Shown here: positions 1-8,493 of the stretch, in pieces
Position numbering within the stretch: the stretch's first letter is position 1
Layout: each line of letters opens with the position of its first letter
DNA from: Brevibacterium sp. p3-SID960
Lineage (GTDB): Bacteria > Actinomycetota > Actinomycetes > Actinomycetales > Brevibacteriaceae
Direction of reading: 5' to 3'
DNA length: 64,000 nt
Assembly (NCBI RefSeq): GCF_025144725.1
Contig: NZ_JALXKS010000001.1
Coordinates: 1-64,000 of the forward strand
The notes under the pieces: model-generated
Databases searched by the model: none
What the model was told of the DNA's origin: nothing
Seen by the model: the letters and a program-made list of their open reading frames with translations, nothing else
Program-made: the position numbers and the translations under genes

Positions 1-9
1 CGCCCCCGG

Positions 10-1737
10 TCACTGCACGGCGGCCTCGGCTCCGGGGACGACGACGACCATCGGCACGATCATCGGCCGGCGGCGCAGCCGTGAGGAGACCCAGCGGCCG
101 ATGGTGCGGCGGATGATCTGCTGGAGCTTGTACTGGTCCTTGACCCCGTCGGTGAGCGCTTCGGCCACTGCGTCGGCGATCTTGGGTTTGATGTGGTCGA
201 ACACATTGTCGTCTTCGGCCATGCCGCGGGAGTTGATGACCGGCCCGGTGATGATTTTCTGCGCCTGTGTGTCGACGGTCATGAAGATCGACACGAAGCC
301 CTCGCCGGCGAGGATGCGCCGGTCCTTGAGGTCGGCTTCGGTGATCTCGCCGACCGAAGAGCCGTCGACGAAGACGTATTCGCAGTCGACAGCTCCGACC
401 ACCCGGGCGCGGCCGTCCTTGAGGTCGACGACCCAGCCGTCATCGGCGATGACGATGTTCTCCTCCGGCACGCCGGTCTGGGCGGCGAGCTTGCCGTTGG
501 CGAGCATGTGCCGCCATTCGCCGTGGACGGGCATGACGCCCTTGGGCTTGACGATGTTGTAGCAGTACAGCAGCTCCCCGGCCGAGGCGTGGCCGGAGAC
601 GTGGACCTTCGCGTTGCCCTTGTGCACAACGCGGGCGCCGAGCTTCATGAGCCCGTTGATGACGCGGTAGACCGAGGTCTCGTTGCCGGGGATGAGCGAG
701 GAGGCGAGGATGATCGTATCATCGGCGCTGACCTCGACCTTCGGATGCGAGCCGTTGGCCATCCGCGACAGCGCTGCCATCGGCTCGCCCTGGGAGCCGG
801 TGCACATGAGCACGATCTGGTCGTCGGGGTACTTGTCGAGGTCCTTCATGTCGATGATGACCCCGCGCGGGGCGTGTAGGAACCCGAGGTCCTGGGCGAT
901 CTTCATATTGCGCACCATCGACCGACCGACGAGCACGACCTTGCGGCCGTGCGCCTGGGCGGCTTCGAGGACCTGCTGGACGCGGTGGACGTGGGAGGCG
1001 AAGGAGGCGACGATGACCCGGTTGGTCGCCGTGGCGATGACGGAGTCGAGGACCGGTCCGATCTCCTTCTCCGGGGCGGTGAAGCCGGGAACCTCGGCGT
1101 TGGTCGAGTCAGTCAGGAACAGATCGACGCCCTCTTCGCCGAGGCGGGCGAAAGCGCGCAGATCGGTGATCCGGCGGTCGAGCGGCAGCTGGTCCATCTT
1201 GAAATCGCCGGTGTGCAGCACGGTGCCCGCACCGGTGCGGATGAACACGGCCAGGGCGTCGGGGATCGAATGGTTGACGGCGACGAACTCGAGGTCGAAG
1301 GGCCCGAGCTGGTCGGTTTCGTTCTCGCGCACCACGCGGGTGACGGTCTTGCGCAGGCGGTGCTCCTTGAGCTTGGCCTCCACCAGTGCCAGGGTCAGCG
1401 AGGAGCCGAGGACGGGGATGTCCTCGCGGCGCTTGAGCAGGTAGGGCACAGCGCCAATGTGGTCTTCGTGCCCGTGGGTGAGGACCAGGCCGACGATGTC
1501 GTCCATCCGGTCATCGAGGTAGCTGAAGTCAGGCAGGATGAGGTCGATGCCAGGCTGCTCCTCTTCGGGGAAGAGGACACCGCAGTCGACGATGAGCAGC
1601 TTGCCGCGGTACTCGAAGACGGTCATGTTTCTGCCGACCTCGCCGAGGCCGCCGAGGGCGACGATGCGCATCGCCTCGGGGTCTGTCTTCGGTGGGTCGC
1701 CGGGATCGATCGCGTAGTTCGTCATCTGGTTGGTCAC
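10..1737 (-). CDS. rnj: Ribonuclease J
   Basis: Metallo-beta-lactamase/beta-CASP ribonuclease that matures and degrades RNA in the cytoplasm by endonuclease and 5'-3' exonuclease action. The 575-residue length is normal for RNase J. The zinc-binding HGHEDH motif is at residues 88-93, followed by the beta-CASP region and a C-terminal domain. The likely start is GTG at 1737, overlapping the dapA stop in a GTGA junction, so it is co-translated with dapA; an in-frame ATG four codons later is an alternative. The dapA-rnj pairing is the usual actinobacterial arrangement. Confidence 0.95.
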   Translation of the reverse strand: MTNQMTNYAIDPGDPPKTDPEAMRIVALGGLGEVGRNMTVFEYRGKLLIVDCGVLFPEEEQPGIDLILPDFSYLDDRMDDIVGLVLTHGHEDHIGAVPYLLKRREDIPVLGSSLTLALVEAKLKEHRLRKTVTRVVRENETDQLGPFDLEFVAVNHSIPDALAVFIRTGAGTVLHTGDFKMDQLPLDRRITDLRAFARLGEEGVDLFLTDSTNAEVPGFTAPEKEIGPVLDSVIATATNRVIVASFASHVHRVQQVLEAAQAHGRKVVLVGRSMVRNMKIAQDLGFLHAPRGVIIDMKDLDKYPDDQIVLMCTGSQGEPMAALSRMANGSHPKVEVSADDTIILASSLIPGNETSVYRVINGLMKLGARVVHKGNAKVHVSGHASAGELLYCYNIVKPKGVMPVHGEWRHMLANGKLAAQTGVPEENIVIADDGWVVDLKDGRARVVGAVDCEYVFVDGSSVGEITEADLKDRRILAGEGFVSIFMTVDTQAQKIITGPVINSRGMAEDDNVFDHIKPKIADAVAEALTDGVKDQYKLQQIIRRTIGRWVSSRLRRRPMIVPMVVVVPGAEAAVQ

Positions 1738-2654
1738 GTGAGGTAACCGCTCCTTGTCATTTCGCGGCGCAGGAACTCCACCTGGTCCTCCGATGCCTCA
1801 AGCAGCGGCAGGCGTGTTGCGCGGGTGGGAAGCACACCCTGGAGCTCAAGCGCCGCCTTGGCGGAGATCACTCCCGGCATGTGGTTCATGATGGCGTCGA
1901 TGAGGCTGACGAGGCCCGCTGCCACATCGCGGGCAGCGTTGAGATCGTTGGCACCGACATGGTCGGTCATCTGGGCGAGCCGGTCGGCGCAGATGTGCCC
2001 GGCGACGGACACGACGCCGATCGCCCCGCAGCTCATGAGCGGCAGGTTGAGTGCGTCCTCGCCGGAATAGTAGGCCAGGCCCGTCTCACTCATCACCTGC
2101 AGGGCCGAGGCGACATCTCCCTTGGCGTCCTTGACGGCGAGGATGTTCGGGTGGGCGTCGAGTGCGGCCAGGGTGGCCGGTTCGAGCGGGACGCTGGAGC
2201 GGCCGGGAATGTCGTAGAGCATCACCGGCAGGTCGGTGGCATCGGCGACGGCGCGCATATGGGTGACGATGGCGTCCTGCGGCGGCTTCGAGTAGTACGG
2301 GGTGACGAGCAGCATCCCGTCGGCACCGGCGTCGCGGGCCTGCCGGGCGAGTTCGATCGAGTGGGTGGTGTTGTTCGTGCCGATCCCGGCGACGAGCTTG
2401 GCGCGATCACCGGCGCCGCGGCGGGCGGCGGTGAGCAGTTCAGACTTCTCGGCATCGGTCGTCGTCGGTGATTCGCCGGTGGTCCCGGAGATGACGAGCA
2501 TGTTGTTGCCGAGGTCGACGAGGTGGGCGGCGAGCGCCTCGGCCGTGTCGTAGTCGACCTCTCCCGAGGCGGAGAAGGGGGTCACCATTGCGGTGCCGAC
2601 CGTGCCGAAGGCCGCGGCGGCGTCGTGTGCCTGCGCAGAGTTCACCATAGCCAT
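1734..2654 (-). CDS. dapA: 4-hydroxy-tetrahydrodipicolinate synthase
   Basis: Condenses pyruvate with aspartate semialdehyde, the first committed step of the diaminopimelate/lysine pathway that feeds peptidoglycan synthesis. It is a TIM-barrel class I aldolase. The GTTGES segment is near residues 57-62, the catalytic Tyr in YDIPGR near 147, and the Schiff-base Lys in AVKDAKGD near 175. The length of 306 residues is typical. The ATG at 2654 follows a GGATGAG ribosome-binding site. Its end overlaps the RNase J start. dapB lies about 1.8 kb upstream on the same strand, separated by a short gene and an oppositely oriented gene. Confidence 0.96.
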   Translation of the reverse strand: MAMVNSAQAHDAAAAFGTVGTAMVTPFSASGEVDYDTAEALAAHLVDLGNNMLVISGTTGESPTTTDAEKSELLTAARRGAGDRAKLVAGIGTNNTTHSIELARQARDAGADGMLLVTPYYSKPPQDAIVTHMRAVADATDLPVMLYDIPGRSSVPLEPATLAALDAHPNILAVKDAKGDVASALQVMSETGLAYYSGEDALNLPLMSCGAIGVVSVAGHICADRLAQMTDHVGANDLNAARDVAAGLVSLIDAIMNHMPGVISAKAALELQGVLPTRATRLPLLEASEDQVEFLRREMTRSGYLT

Positions 2655-2755
2655 GGTCTCATCCTACCGCCGCCGGTTGCGCCTGAGACGACAGGCACGG
2701 CGGCTGTGGAAGAATCGGGCTCGATGTTCTGCGCCTTGCACCACCGGGAGGAACC

Positions 2756-3979
2756 ATGACCGACACGCCTGCCGGCCCGCCTGCTGCCAGGCCGGCCACC
2801 GCCTCGGGCGCGGCTGCCGGGATGCGCCTGCTCGGTGTGGACCTGGCGCGGTCGATCGCGCTGCTGGGGATGATGATCACACATATCATCCCGCTCGATG
2901 ATCCGGATCCGACGTGGGCGACGCTCTTCGCCGGTCGGTCCTCTGCCCTGTTCGCGGTGCTCGCAGGTGTCTCAGTGGTGCTCTCGACGCGCAGGCTGCT
3001 GTCTGTGCCCGGGGCGCGCGCCTGGCTGGCGGCGGCCTCCGGGCTGTGGGTGCGCGGGGCGGTGATCTTCGCCCTCGGCCTGCTGCTGGCCACGCTCGGA
3101 TCATCGGTGGCGGTGATCCTGGCGAATTACGGGCTGATGTTCATCATCGCCTCGTTCCTGCTGCGCATGCCCCGGCTGGTCTTGGGCATCCTGGCGCCGC
3201 TGTGGCTCGTTGTCACCCCGTTTCTCAGCCATGCGCTGCGCACCGGGCAGGATCTGTCCCCCAGCTACGACGTTCCGGATGTGTTCATGCTCGCCGATCC
3301 GGGGCTGCTGCTGACGGAGCTCGCGATCACCGGCTACTACCCGGTGCTGCAGTGGATGGGGTTCGTGCTGCTGGGCATGTTCATCGCCCGGCTCGACTGG
3401 ACGTCACGCAGCCTGTGGACCGGGCTGGCGTTCATCGGCTCGGCGGTGGCGGCGCTGGCGCTGTTCGCGTCCTCCCTGCTGCTGACGATGGGCGGGCGGG
3501 CCGTGCTTGAGGCCGAGCTCGCCTCAGGCGCGGACCCGTTCGGCTCCGACCTGGAGTATCTGCTCACGGTCGGCAACTACGGCACAACCCCGCCGGGCTC
3601 GTGGTGGTGGCTGGTGATCGCCGGTCCGCACTCGGCCACTCCCCTGGACCTGCTGCACACCTCAGGGGTAGCAGTTGCGGTGCTGGCGGTGTGCATGCTC
3701 GCCGCCCGCGGGCCGGCGCTGCGCTGGCTGGCCCCGTTCATCGCAGCCGGTGCCATGCCGCTGAGCGTCTACACCGTCCACGTCGTCGGTGTGGAGATCA
3801 CCGATGCGCTCCTGCCGCCGCTGGCCGGACTCGCAGTGCACATCATTGCCGCACTGGTCTTCGCCAGCCTGTGGGTGCGGTTCGTCAGTCCGCGCGGACC
3901 CTTGGAGTGGCCGCTCAGCCGTTTGGTCTCCCGGGTGCGAGCAGGCCTCCTGCCGAACCCACCGGCCTTACGGGCGTGA
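2756..3979 (+). CDS. DUF418/DUF1624-type membrane protein (acyltransferase-like)
   Basis: Polytopic membrane protein of 407 residues with about ten hydrophobic segments. The N-terminal segment GVDLARSIALLGMMITHI, followed by ALFAVLAGVSVV, resembles the catalytic region of heparan-alpha-glucosaminide N-acetyltransferase-like proteins (DUF1624). The C-terminal half resembles DUF418. The substrate is unknown. The ATG at 2756 is preceded by GGAGGAACC. It is divergent from dapA and convergent with the next gene. Its N-terminal linker encodes TASG with the 12-mer ACCGCCTCGGGC (2798-2809), which recurs across the window. Confidence 0.8.
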   Translation: MTDTPAGPPAARPATASGAAAGMRLLGVDLARSIALLGMMITHIIPLDDPDPTWATLFAGRSSALFAVLAGVSVVLSTRRLLSVPGARAWLAAASGLWVRGAVIFALGLLLATLGSSVAVILANYGLMFIIASFLLRMPRLVLGILAPLWLVVTPFLSHALRTGQDLSPSYDVPDVFMLADPGLLLTELAITGYYPVLQWMGFVLLGMFIARLDWTSRSLWTGLAFIGSAVAALALFASSLLLTMGGRAVLEAELASGADPFGSDLEYLLTVGNYGTTPPGSWWWLVIAGPHSATPLDLLHTSGVAVAVLAVCMLAARGPALRWLAPFIAAGAMPLSVYTVHVVGVEITDALLPPLAGLAVHIIAALVFASLWVRFVSPRGPLEWPLSRLVSRVRAGLLPNPPALRA

Positions 3980-3986
3980 GCCGGTC

Positions 3987-4433
3987 TCAGGCTGCTGTCT
4001 TCTCCAGCTTGATCGCGTGCCGCATCGCCGCGCGTGCCCTGCGCCGGTCACCGGCGGCATCGTAGGCGCAGGAGAGGCGGAACCAGCTGCGCCAGTCGTC
4101 AGGGGCGGCTTCGGTTTCGGCGCGGTACTTCTCGAACTCCTCCTCGGCCGCTGCACGGATGATCTTCCCGCCGGGGGTGCGCGGCAGCGTGTCCGGCGGC
4201 AGTCCGCCCTCCGTGCCGAGGATCCTGGCCAGGCGCTCCATCGCGGACCCGAAGAGCAGTTCGCGGATGAGCGCCCATGCCCCGACGATGGGCAGGACGA
4301 GGAGGGCGATCCCGAGTGCTTTGGCGATGAGGTTGGGGTCGCTCAGCATGATCCAGGCGCGCTGGAGCATGAAGAAGAGGTACAGAACCAGCAGCGCTGA
4401 GATGATGAGTGCGCCGAGCTTCGCTTTCGACAT
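3987..4433 (-). CDS. Small membrane protein with TPR-like C-terminus
   Basis: Protein of 148 residues with two hydrophobic segments (about residues 8-24 and 37-60) and a soluble C-terminal part. The segment DDWRSWFRLSCAYDAAGDRRRARAAMRHAI reads as one tetratricopeptide-like helix pair. It starts 14 bases after the dapB stop, so it is probably in the dapB transcript. A similar small membrane/TPR gene after dapB is common in high-GC Gram-positives, but I know of no assigned function. Confidence 0.75.
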   Translation of the reverse strand: MSKAKLGALIISALLVLYLFFMLQRAWIMLSDPNLIAKALGIALLVLPIVGAWALIRELLFGSAMERLARILGTEGGLPPDTLPRTPGGKIIRAAAEEEFEKYRAETEAAPDDWRSWFRLSCAYDAAGDRRRARAAMRHAIKLEKTAA

Positions 4434-4447
4434 GCGTATTGCGGTGC

Positions 4448-5197
4448 TCAGATCGACAGGAAGTGCTCGAGCCCGACGGTCAGGCCGGGCTTGTCGCCGA
4501 TGGCGCGCACGGCGGCGATGATGCCGGGCATGAAGGCCTCTGTGTCGAAGGTGTCGGTGCGGATGGTGAGCGCCTCGCCCTGGGAGCCGAACATGATCTC
4601 TTCGCTGGCGTTCATACCGGCCTGCCGGACGGCGTGGACGTGGATGCCATCGATGACTGCTCCGCGGGCGCCGTCGGGATCCGATTCGGTGGCGTCCGGG
4701 GCGGGCCCGAGGCCTGCTCGCTGGCGGGCGGCGGCGATCCGCTGGGCGGTGTGGGCGGCGGTTCCCGAGGGCGCATCGAGTTTGCGCGGGTGATGGATCT
4801 CGAGTACTTCAGCGGAGTCGAAGTAGGCGGCGGCGATCTCAGCGAAGTGCATCGCCAGCACCGCGCCGATCGAGAAGTTCGGGGCGATGAGCACGCCGGT
4901 GTCCGGCTGATCGGCCAGCTGCTTCTCCAGTGCCTCGAGGCGTTCGACAGCCCAGCCGGTGGTGCCGACGACGGTGTCGATGCCGTGAGAGACGAGGAAG
5001 GCGACGTTGTCGGCGGTCGCCTTGGGCACGGTGAGCTCAACGGCGACGTCGATATCGGCGTCGGTGAGGGAGTCGAGGGAGTCGGAGCTGCCGAGTGCGG
5101 CGGCCAGTTCGAGTCCGTCTGCGGCTTCGATCGCTTCGACGGCGTGGCTGCCCATGCGTCCGTGAGCTCCGATGACGGCGACGCGGATTGCGCTCAT
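4448..5197 (-). CDS. dapB: 4-hydroxy-tetrahydrodipicolinate reductase
   Basis: NAD(P)H-dependent reductase acting after DapA in the diaminopimelate/lysine pathway. The Rossmann motif VAVIGAHGRMG is at residues 6-16. The catalytic-region motif EIHHPRKLDAPSGTA, with its conserved His and Lys, lies in the middle. The open frame extends upstream to 5326, but ATG 5197 (MSAIRVAV) has a clear AGAGGAAC ribosome-binding site and starts directly at the Rossmann fold, so the 43 extra codons are rejected. The 249-residue product is normal length. Confidence 0.95.
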   Translation of the reverse strand: MSAIRVAVIGAHGRMGSHAVEAIEAADGLELAAALGSSDSLDSLTDADIDVAVELTVPKATADNVAFLVSHGIDTVVGTTGWAVERLEALEKQLADQPDTGVLIAPNFSIGAVLAMHFAEIAAAYFDSAEVLEIHHPRKLDAPSGTAAHTAQRIAAARQRAGLGPAPDATESDPDGARGAVIDGIHVHAVRQAGMNASEEIMFGSQGEALTIRTDTFDTEAFMPGIIAAVRAIGDKPGLTVGLEHFLSI

Positions 5198-5495
5198 GTT
5201 CCTCTTTTCAGGTCGCGGGTGCGTGAGATTCAGTCTAGTGCCCGGCCGCGTCCGAGGCGGTGTGGCTTTCGCGACTCCGCTGCCGTGGCCGGAGATCGCC
5301 GGCCGAACTGGCCCACCGGTGGACATCGTAGCGCTGCCTTCCGTAGGTCAGCCGCTGCCGTTCGGTGCCTTCGCGCAGGAACTCGGCAGGCGCGGCGAAC
5401 CGGTCATCGTGACAAGGCACGGCACCTTGTGCTGAATGCAGTGGCGGCCCGGATCCGGGTGGATCCGAGCCGCCGGGGTTTCAGTGAGCGGCGGT
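5198..5495. other. Intergenic region between dapB and sod
   Basis: About 300 bases holding the dapB leader and a sod terminator hairpin. A plus-strand reading frame ends at 5435; its last ~35 residues (FAQELGRRGEPVIVTRHG) look weakly like the C-terminal half of a Phd/YefM antitoxin. The upstream part of that frame overlaps dapB and has no ribosome-binding site, so it is at most a remnant. Nothing else was recognised. Confidence 0.4.
5443..5474 (-). terminator. Hairpin downstream of sod
   Basis: GGCGGC (5443-5448) pairs with GCCGCC (5469-5474), and CGGATCC (5450-5456) pairs with GGATCCG (5461-5467) around a 4-base loop. It begins about 21 bases past the sod stop. It has no T-run, as is common for actinobacterial terminators. 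Confidence 0.6.
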
Positions 5496-6122
5496 TCAGC
5501 CGAGCAGCATGCCCTTGGTCTGCTGGCGGGCGCGCTCGAAGCGGGCTCCGGCGTCCTCCCAGTTCACGACGTTCCACCAGGCCTTGACGTAGTCAGGCTT
5601 GACGTTCTGGTAGTCGAGGTAGAAGGCGTGCTCCCACATGTCCAGCTGCAGCACCGGCACACCGCCGAGCTGAATGTCGGACTGCTGATCCTTCAGCTGG
5701 CCGATGAGCAGGTTGCCGCCGAGGGCGTCGAAGTACAGCACAGCCCAGCCCGAACCCTGGATGGTGGTCGCGGCGGTGGTGAACTGCTCGCGGAACTTGT
5801 CGAACGAGCCGAAGGCGTCGTCAATGGCGGCTGCGAGTTCGCCGACCGGCTTGTCGCCGCCGTCCGGGGACATGTTGTTCCAGAAGATCGAGTGGTTGAC
5901 GTGGCCGCCGAGGTTGAACTGCAGGTCGCGGGTGAGCTTCGGCAGGTTCGACAGGTCGCCGGACTCGCGGGCCTCGGCCAGCTGCTCCAGGGCGGTGTTG
6001 GCGCCCTTGACGTAGGTGGCGTGGTGCTTGTCGTGGTGCAGCTCCATGATCTTGGCCGAGATATGCGGCTCAAGTGCTGCGTAGTCATAGGGCAGGTCCG
6101 GGAGCGTGTACTGCTCAACCAT
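5496..6122 (-). CDS. sodA: Superoxide dismutase (Fe/Mn family)
   Basis: Dismutates superoxide in the cytoplasm. Metal-ligand landmarks are visible: [11 protein letters not shown] near residue 27, [12 protein letters not shown] near 75, and [13 protein letters not shown] near 160. The ATG at 6122 ([10 protein letters not shown]) has a strong GAGGAGGATTCTC ribosome-binding site; the five residues in frame upstream are not used. The 208-residue length is typical. Motifs alone do not decide Mn or Fe, although Mn is usual in this group. Confidence 0.95.
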   Translation of the reverse strand: MVEQYTLPDLPYDYAALEPHISAKIMELHHDKHHATYVKGANTALEQLAEARESGDLSNLPKLTRDLQFNLGGHVNHSIFWNNMSPDGGDKPVGELAAAIDDAFGSFDKFREQFTTAATTIQGSGWAVLYFDALGGNLLIGQLKDQQSDIQLGGVPVLQLDMWEHAFYLDYQNVKPDYVKAWWNVVNWEDAGARFERARQQTKGMLLG

Positions 6123-6325
6123 GAGAATCCTCCTCATACGTGGATTGCGGCCCGTCGATTGCGCCAGGCTCTGTCCGGCATAACGGGCTCGCTTTCCACC
6201 TTATTCCATCGCTCCATGAGTTTCAGAAGTGAGGAAGTGAATATCTGCTCAGAGTCCGAAGACACGCGGGGTCTGCCGGCGGTTACGATGGCTGGCAACC
6301 GGATCACCTGAGATGAGGAGTGACC

Positions 6326-7243
6326 ATGCAGTCGGTCTTCGACGCCCATCTGCACATCATTGCCCCCGGCTTCCCACTCACCGCCAATGACGGGTATCTG
6401 CCCGAGCCCTTCACCGTCGCCGACTACCGGCAGCGCATCGCGGGCCTGCCGGTCTCTGCCGGCATGGCGGTCACGGGCGGCGCGGTCGTCTCCGGGTCGT
6501 TCCAGGGCTTCGACCAGACCTATCTCGTGGCAGCCCTTGCCGCGCTCGGGCCGGGTTTCGTCGGGGTCACGCAGGTTCCGGTGAGCGTCACCGATGCTGA
6601 GATCGATGCGCTCGATGCCACTGGGGTGCGGGCGGTGCGGTTCAATCTGCGCCGCGGCGGTTCGGCTGGCATCGAGGATGTCGAGCAGCTCGCGAGGCGG
6701 GTCTGGGATCGTGCCGGCTGGCATGCCGAGTTCTATCTCGACGCCGAGGCTCTGGGCAAGCTCGGCCCGCTGCTGACCCGCCTGCCGCAGGTGAGCATCG
6801 ACCATCTCGGGCTCTCGGAGGCAGGGTTTCCGCAGCTGCTGCGGCTGGCCGAGGCTGGCGCGAAGGTCAAGGCCACGGGTTTCGGCCGGGTCGATCTCGA
6901 CCCGGCCCGCGCTCTGCGGCAGATCGCCGAGGCCAACCCGACGGCGCTCATGGCCGGCACCGACCTGCCCTCGACACGGGCACCGCGGCCATTCGCAGAC
7001 GCAGATCTCTCCCTCATCCGGGAGGCGCTGACTGCCGAGCAGGCGCACGCCGCACTGTGGAGCAATGCGGCAGGTCTCTATCTGCGCGCAGACCACAGCG
7101 GCAGGGTCTGCTCCGACCTCAGCCGAGCACCCCATGCCACCGCCACTCCTGGCGCCCGCGGCACTGCCTCTGGAGCCCGCGCCACTGCCTCTGGAGCCTG
7201 TGTCAGTGCGGCAGGCGCAGGTCCTCGCGCGGACCGAGGGTGA
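6326..7243 (+). CDS. Amidohydrolase-family (PF04909-like) protein
   Basis: Metal-dependent TIM-barrel hydrolase of unknown substrate. It opens with FDAHLHI, which carries the HxH metal motif; VSIDHLG near residue 160 and a late MAGTDLPSTRA with the expected Asp support the amidohydrolase-2 fold. ATG 6326 follows GAGGAG at 6315-6320; a GTG two codons upstream is less well spaced. The last ~45 residues are a low-complexity tail built from a repeated TASGAR-like heptad. That tail overlaps the convergent M16 peptidase gene by 41 bases. Confidence 0.8.
   Translation: MQSVFDAHLHIIAPGFPLTANDGYLPEPFTVADYRQRIAGLPVSAGMAVTGGAVVSGSFQGFDQTYLVAALAALGPGFVGVTQVPVSVTDAEIDALDATGVRAVRFNLRRGGSAGIEDVEQLARRVWDRAGWHAEFYLDAEALGKLGPLLTRLPQVSIDHLGLSEAGFPQLLRLAEAGAKVKATGFGRVDLDPARALRQIAEANPTALMAGTDLPSTRAPRPFADADLSLIREALTAEQAHAALWSNAAGLYLRADHSGRVCSDLSRAPHATATPGARGTASGARATASGACVSAAGAGPRADRG
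7142..7198. repeat. 21-bp tandem repeat in the amidohydrolase tail
   Basis: CACTGCCTCTGGAGCC occurs at 7162-7177 and again at 7183-7198, a 21-base period, with a degenerate third copy just before. It encodes a Thr-Ala-Ser-Gly-Ala-Arg heptad. The unit resembles the dispersed 12-mer ACCGCCTCGGGC found elsewhere in the window. Confidence 0.8.
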
Positions 7244-8483
7244 CGAGGGCGCGTGGGCCGGCAGCGAGGTCGGCGGCGACCGCCGTGACCTCGGCTGGGG
7301 TGACCTCACGGACGGTGTCGAGCAGGTTCTGCGGGGACTCCAGCGGCAGGCCGGCGAGCTCGGAGCGGGCCAGCCGGTTCATCCGCACCGCGGAGCTCTC
7401 CAGGCTCAGCATCATCGACCCGGCCGCCTGGGCGACGATGTCGGCGACCTCATCCTCACCGGGCAGTTCGGCGGCGAGCCGTTCGAACTCGACGACGCAC
7501 AGGTCGATGACGTCCTGGGCGGCCTGCGGGGCGCAGCCGGCGTACATGCCGAACTGGCCGGAATCCGAGTACCGGGAGGCGATGCCGTGGACGGAGTAGG
7601 CCAGCCCGCGGTCTTCGCGCACCGACTGGAACAGCCGCGAGGACATGCCGCCGCCGAGCAGCGAGAACATGACGGAGAACGCGAACCGCCGCTCATCGCC
7701 TTCGCTCAGCCCGGGCATGCCGATGATGATGCCCTGCTGTTCGGTGTCCTTGCCGATGCACGCGGTTCCCGAGGCGAAGGTCGGGACACTGCGCGAGGGA
7801 CGCACCACCTCGGGCGCGGCGGCAGGCAGATGCGTTGTCGCCGCGGTGACGAGCTCGACGATCTGCTCATGCGTGGCCCCGCCGGCTGCGGTGAACACCA
7901 GCCGCGGGCCGATGTAGGCGGTCTCGTAGTGCTCGCGCAGCACAGTGTGGGCCAGTGTGCGGATCTGCTCCTTCGTCGCCCCGACGGGACGGCCGAGCGG
8001 ATGGCCGGGGTAGACGAGGGCGTCGAACCTCTCGTACAGCACATCGGTCGGGTCGTCGGCGGCCATCGCGAGCTCTTCGATGATGACGCCGCGCTCGCGT
8101 TCGAACTCGCCGGCATCGAGCGTGGCGTGAAGCACCATGTCCCACAACAGGTCGGTGACCGGCGGCAGGTCGTCGACCAGGCAGCGGGAGAAGTAGCACG
8201 TGTACTCCTTCGAGGTCACCGCGTTGGACTCCCCGCCGGTGCGGTCGAAGATCTGTGCGATCTGCTTGGCCGACCGTCTCGTCGTGCCCTTGAACAGCAT
8301 GTGTTCGAGGAAATGGGTCGAGCCGGCGGTCAGCTCGGTTTCGTCGCGGGAACCGGAATCGACCCACACGCCGACGGTCTCCGATGCCAGCGAGGGCATG
8401 GTCTCGGTGATGACGCGGATACCCGAAGGGAGGACAGAGCGCCAGACGCTGCTGTCCTCCCCCAGGAGCTGTTCGGTGTGCAG
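7203..8483 (-). CDS. M16-family zinc peptidase (PepR-like)
   Basis: Pitrilysin/insulinase-family peptidase, matching the gene next to pnp in many actinobacteria (mycobacterial pepR). The inverted zinc motif HFLEH is near residue 48, followed by the family's SKEYTCYF segment; the second M16 domain is present. No ATG, GTG or TTG lies between the pnp stop and the conserved N-terminus. The best start I see is CTG at 8483, seven bases after AGGAG that overlaps the pnp stop. Alternatively, translation starts inside pnp (frame open to 8594). It directly follows pnp, so the two are probably co-transcribed. Confidence 0.85.
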   Translation of the reverse strand: MHTEQLLGEDSSVWRSVLPSGIRVITETMPSLASETVGVWVDSGSRDETELTAGSTHFLEHMLFKGTTRRSAKQIAQIFDRTGGESNAVTSKEYTCYFSRCLVDDLPPVTDLLWDMVLHATLDAGEFERERGVIIEELAMAADDPTDVLYERFDALVYPGHPLGRPVGATKEQIRTLAHTVLREHYETAYIGPRLVFTAAGGATHEQIVELVTAATTHLPAAAPEVVRPSRSVPTFASGTACIGKDTEQQGIIIGMPGLSEGDERRFAFSVMFSLLGGGMSSRLFQSVREDRGLAYSVHGIASRYSDSGQFGMYAGCAPQAAQDVIDLCVVEFERLAAELPGEDEVADIVAQAAGSMMLSLESSAVRMNRLARSELAGLPLESPQNLLDTVREVTPAEVTAVAADLAAGPRALVTLGPREDLRLPH

Positions 8484-8493
8484 AGGATTACTC

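Noticed and set aside
5172..5435. Plus-strand 87-residue frame ending in a Phd-antitoxin-like segment
   Set aside because: Only about 18 residues resemble Phd, it overlaps dapB, and it has no ribosome-binding site or toxin partner.
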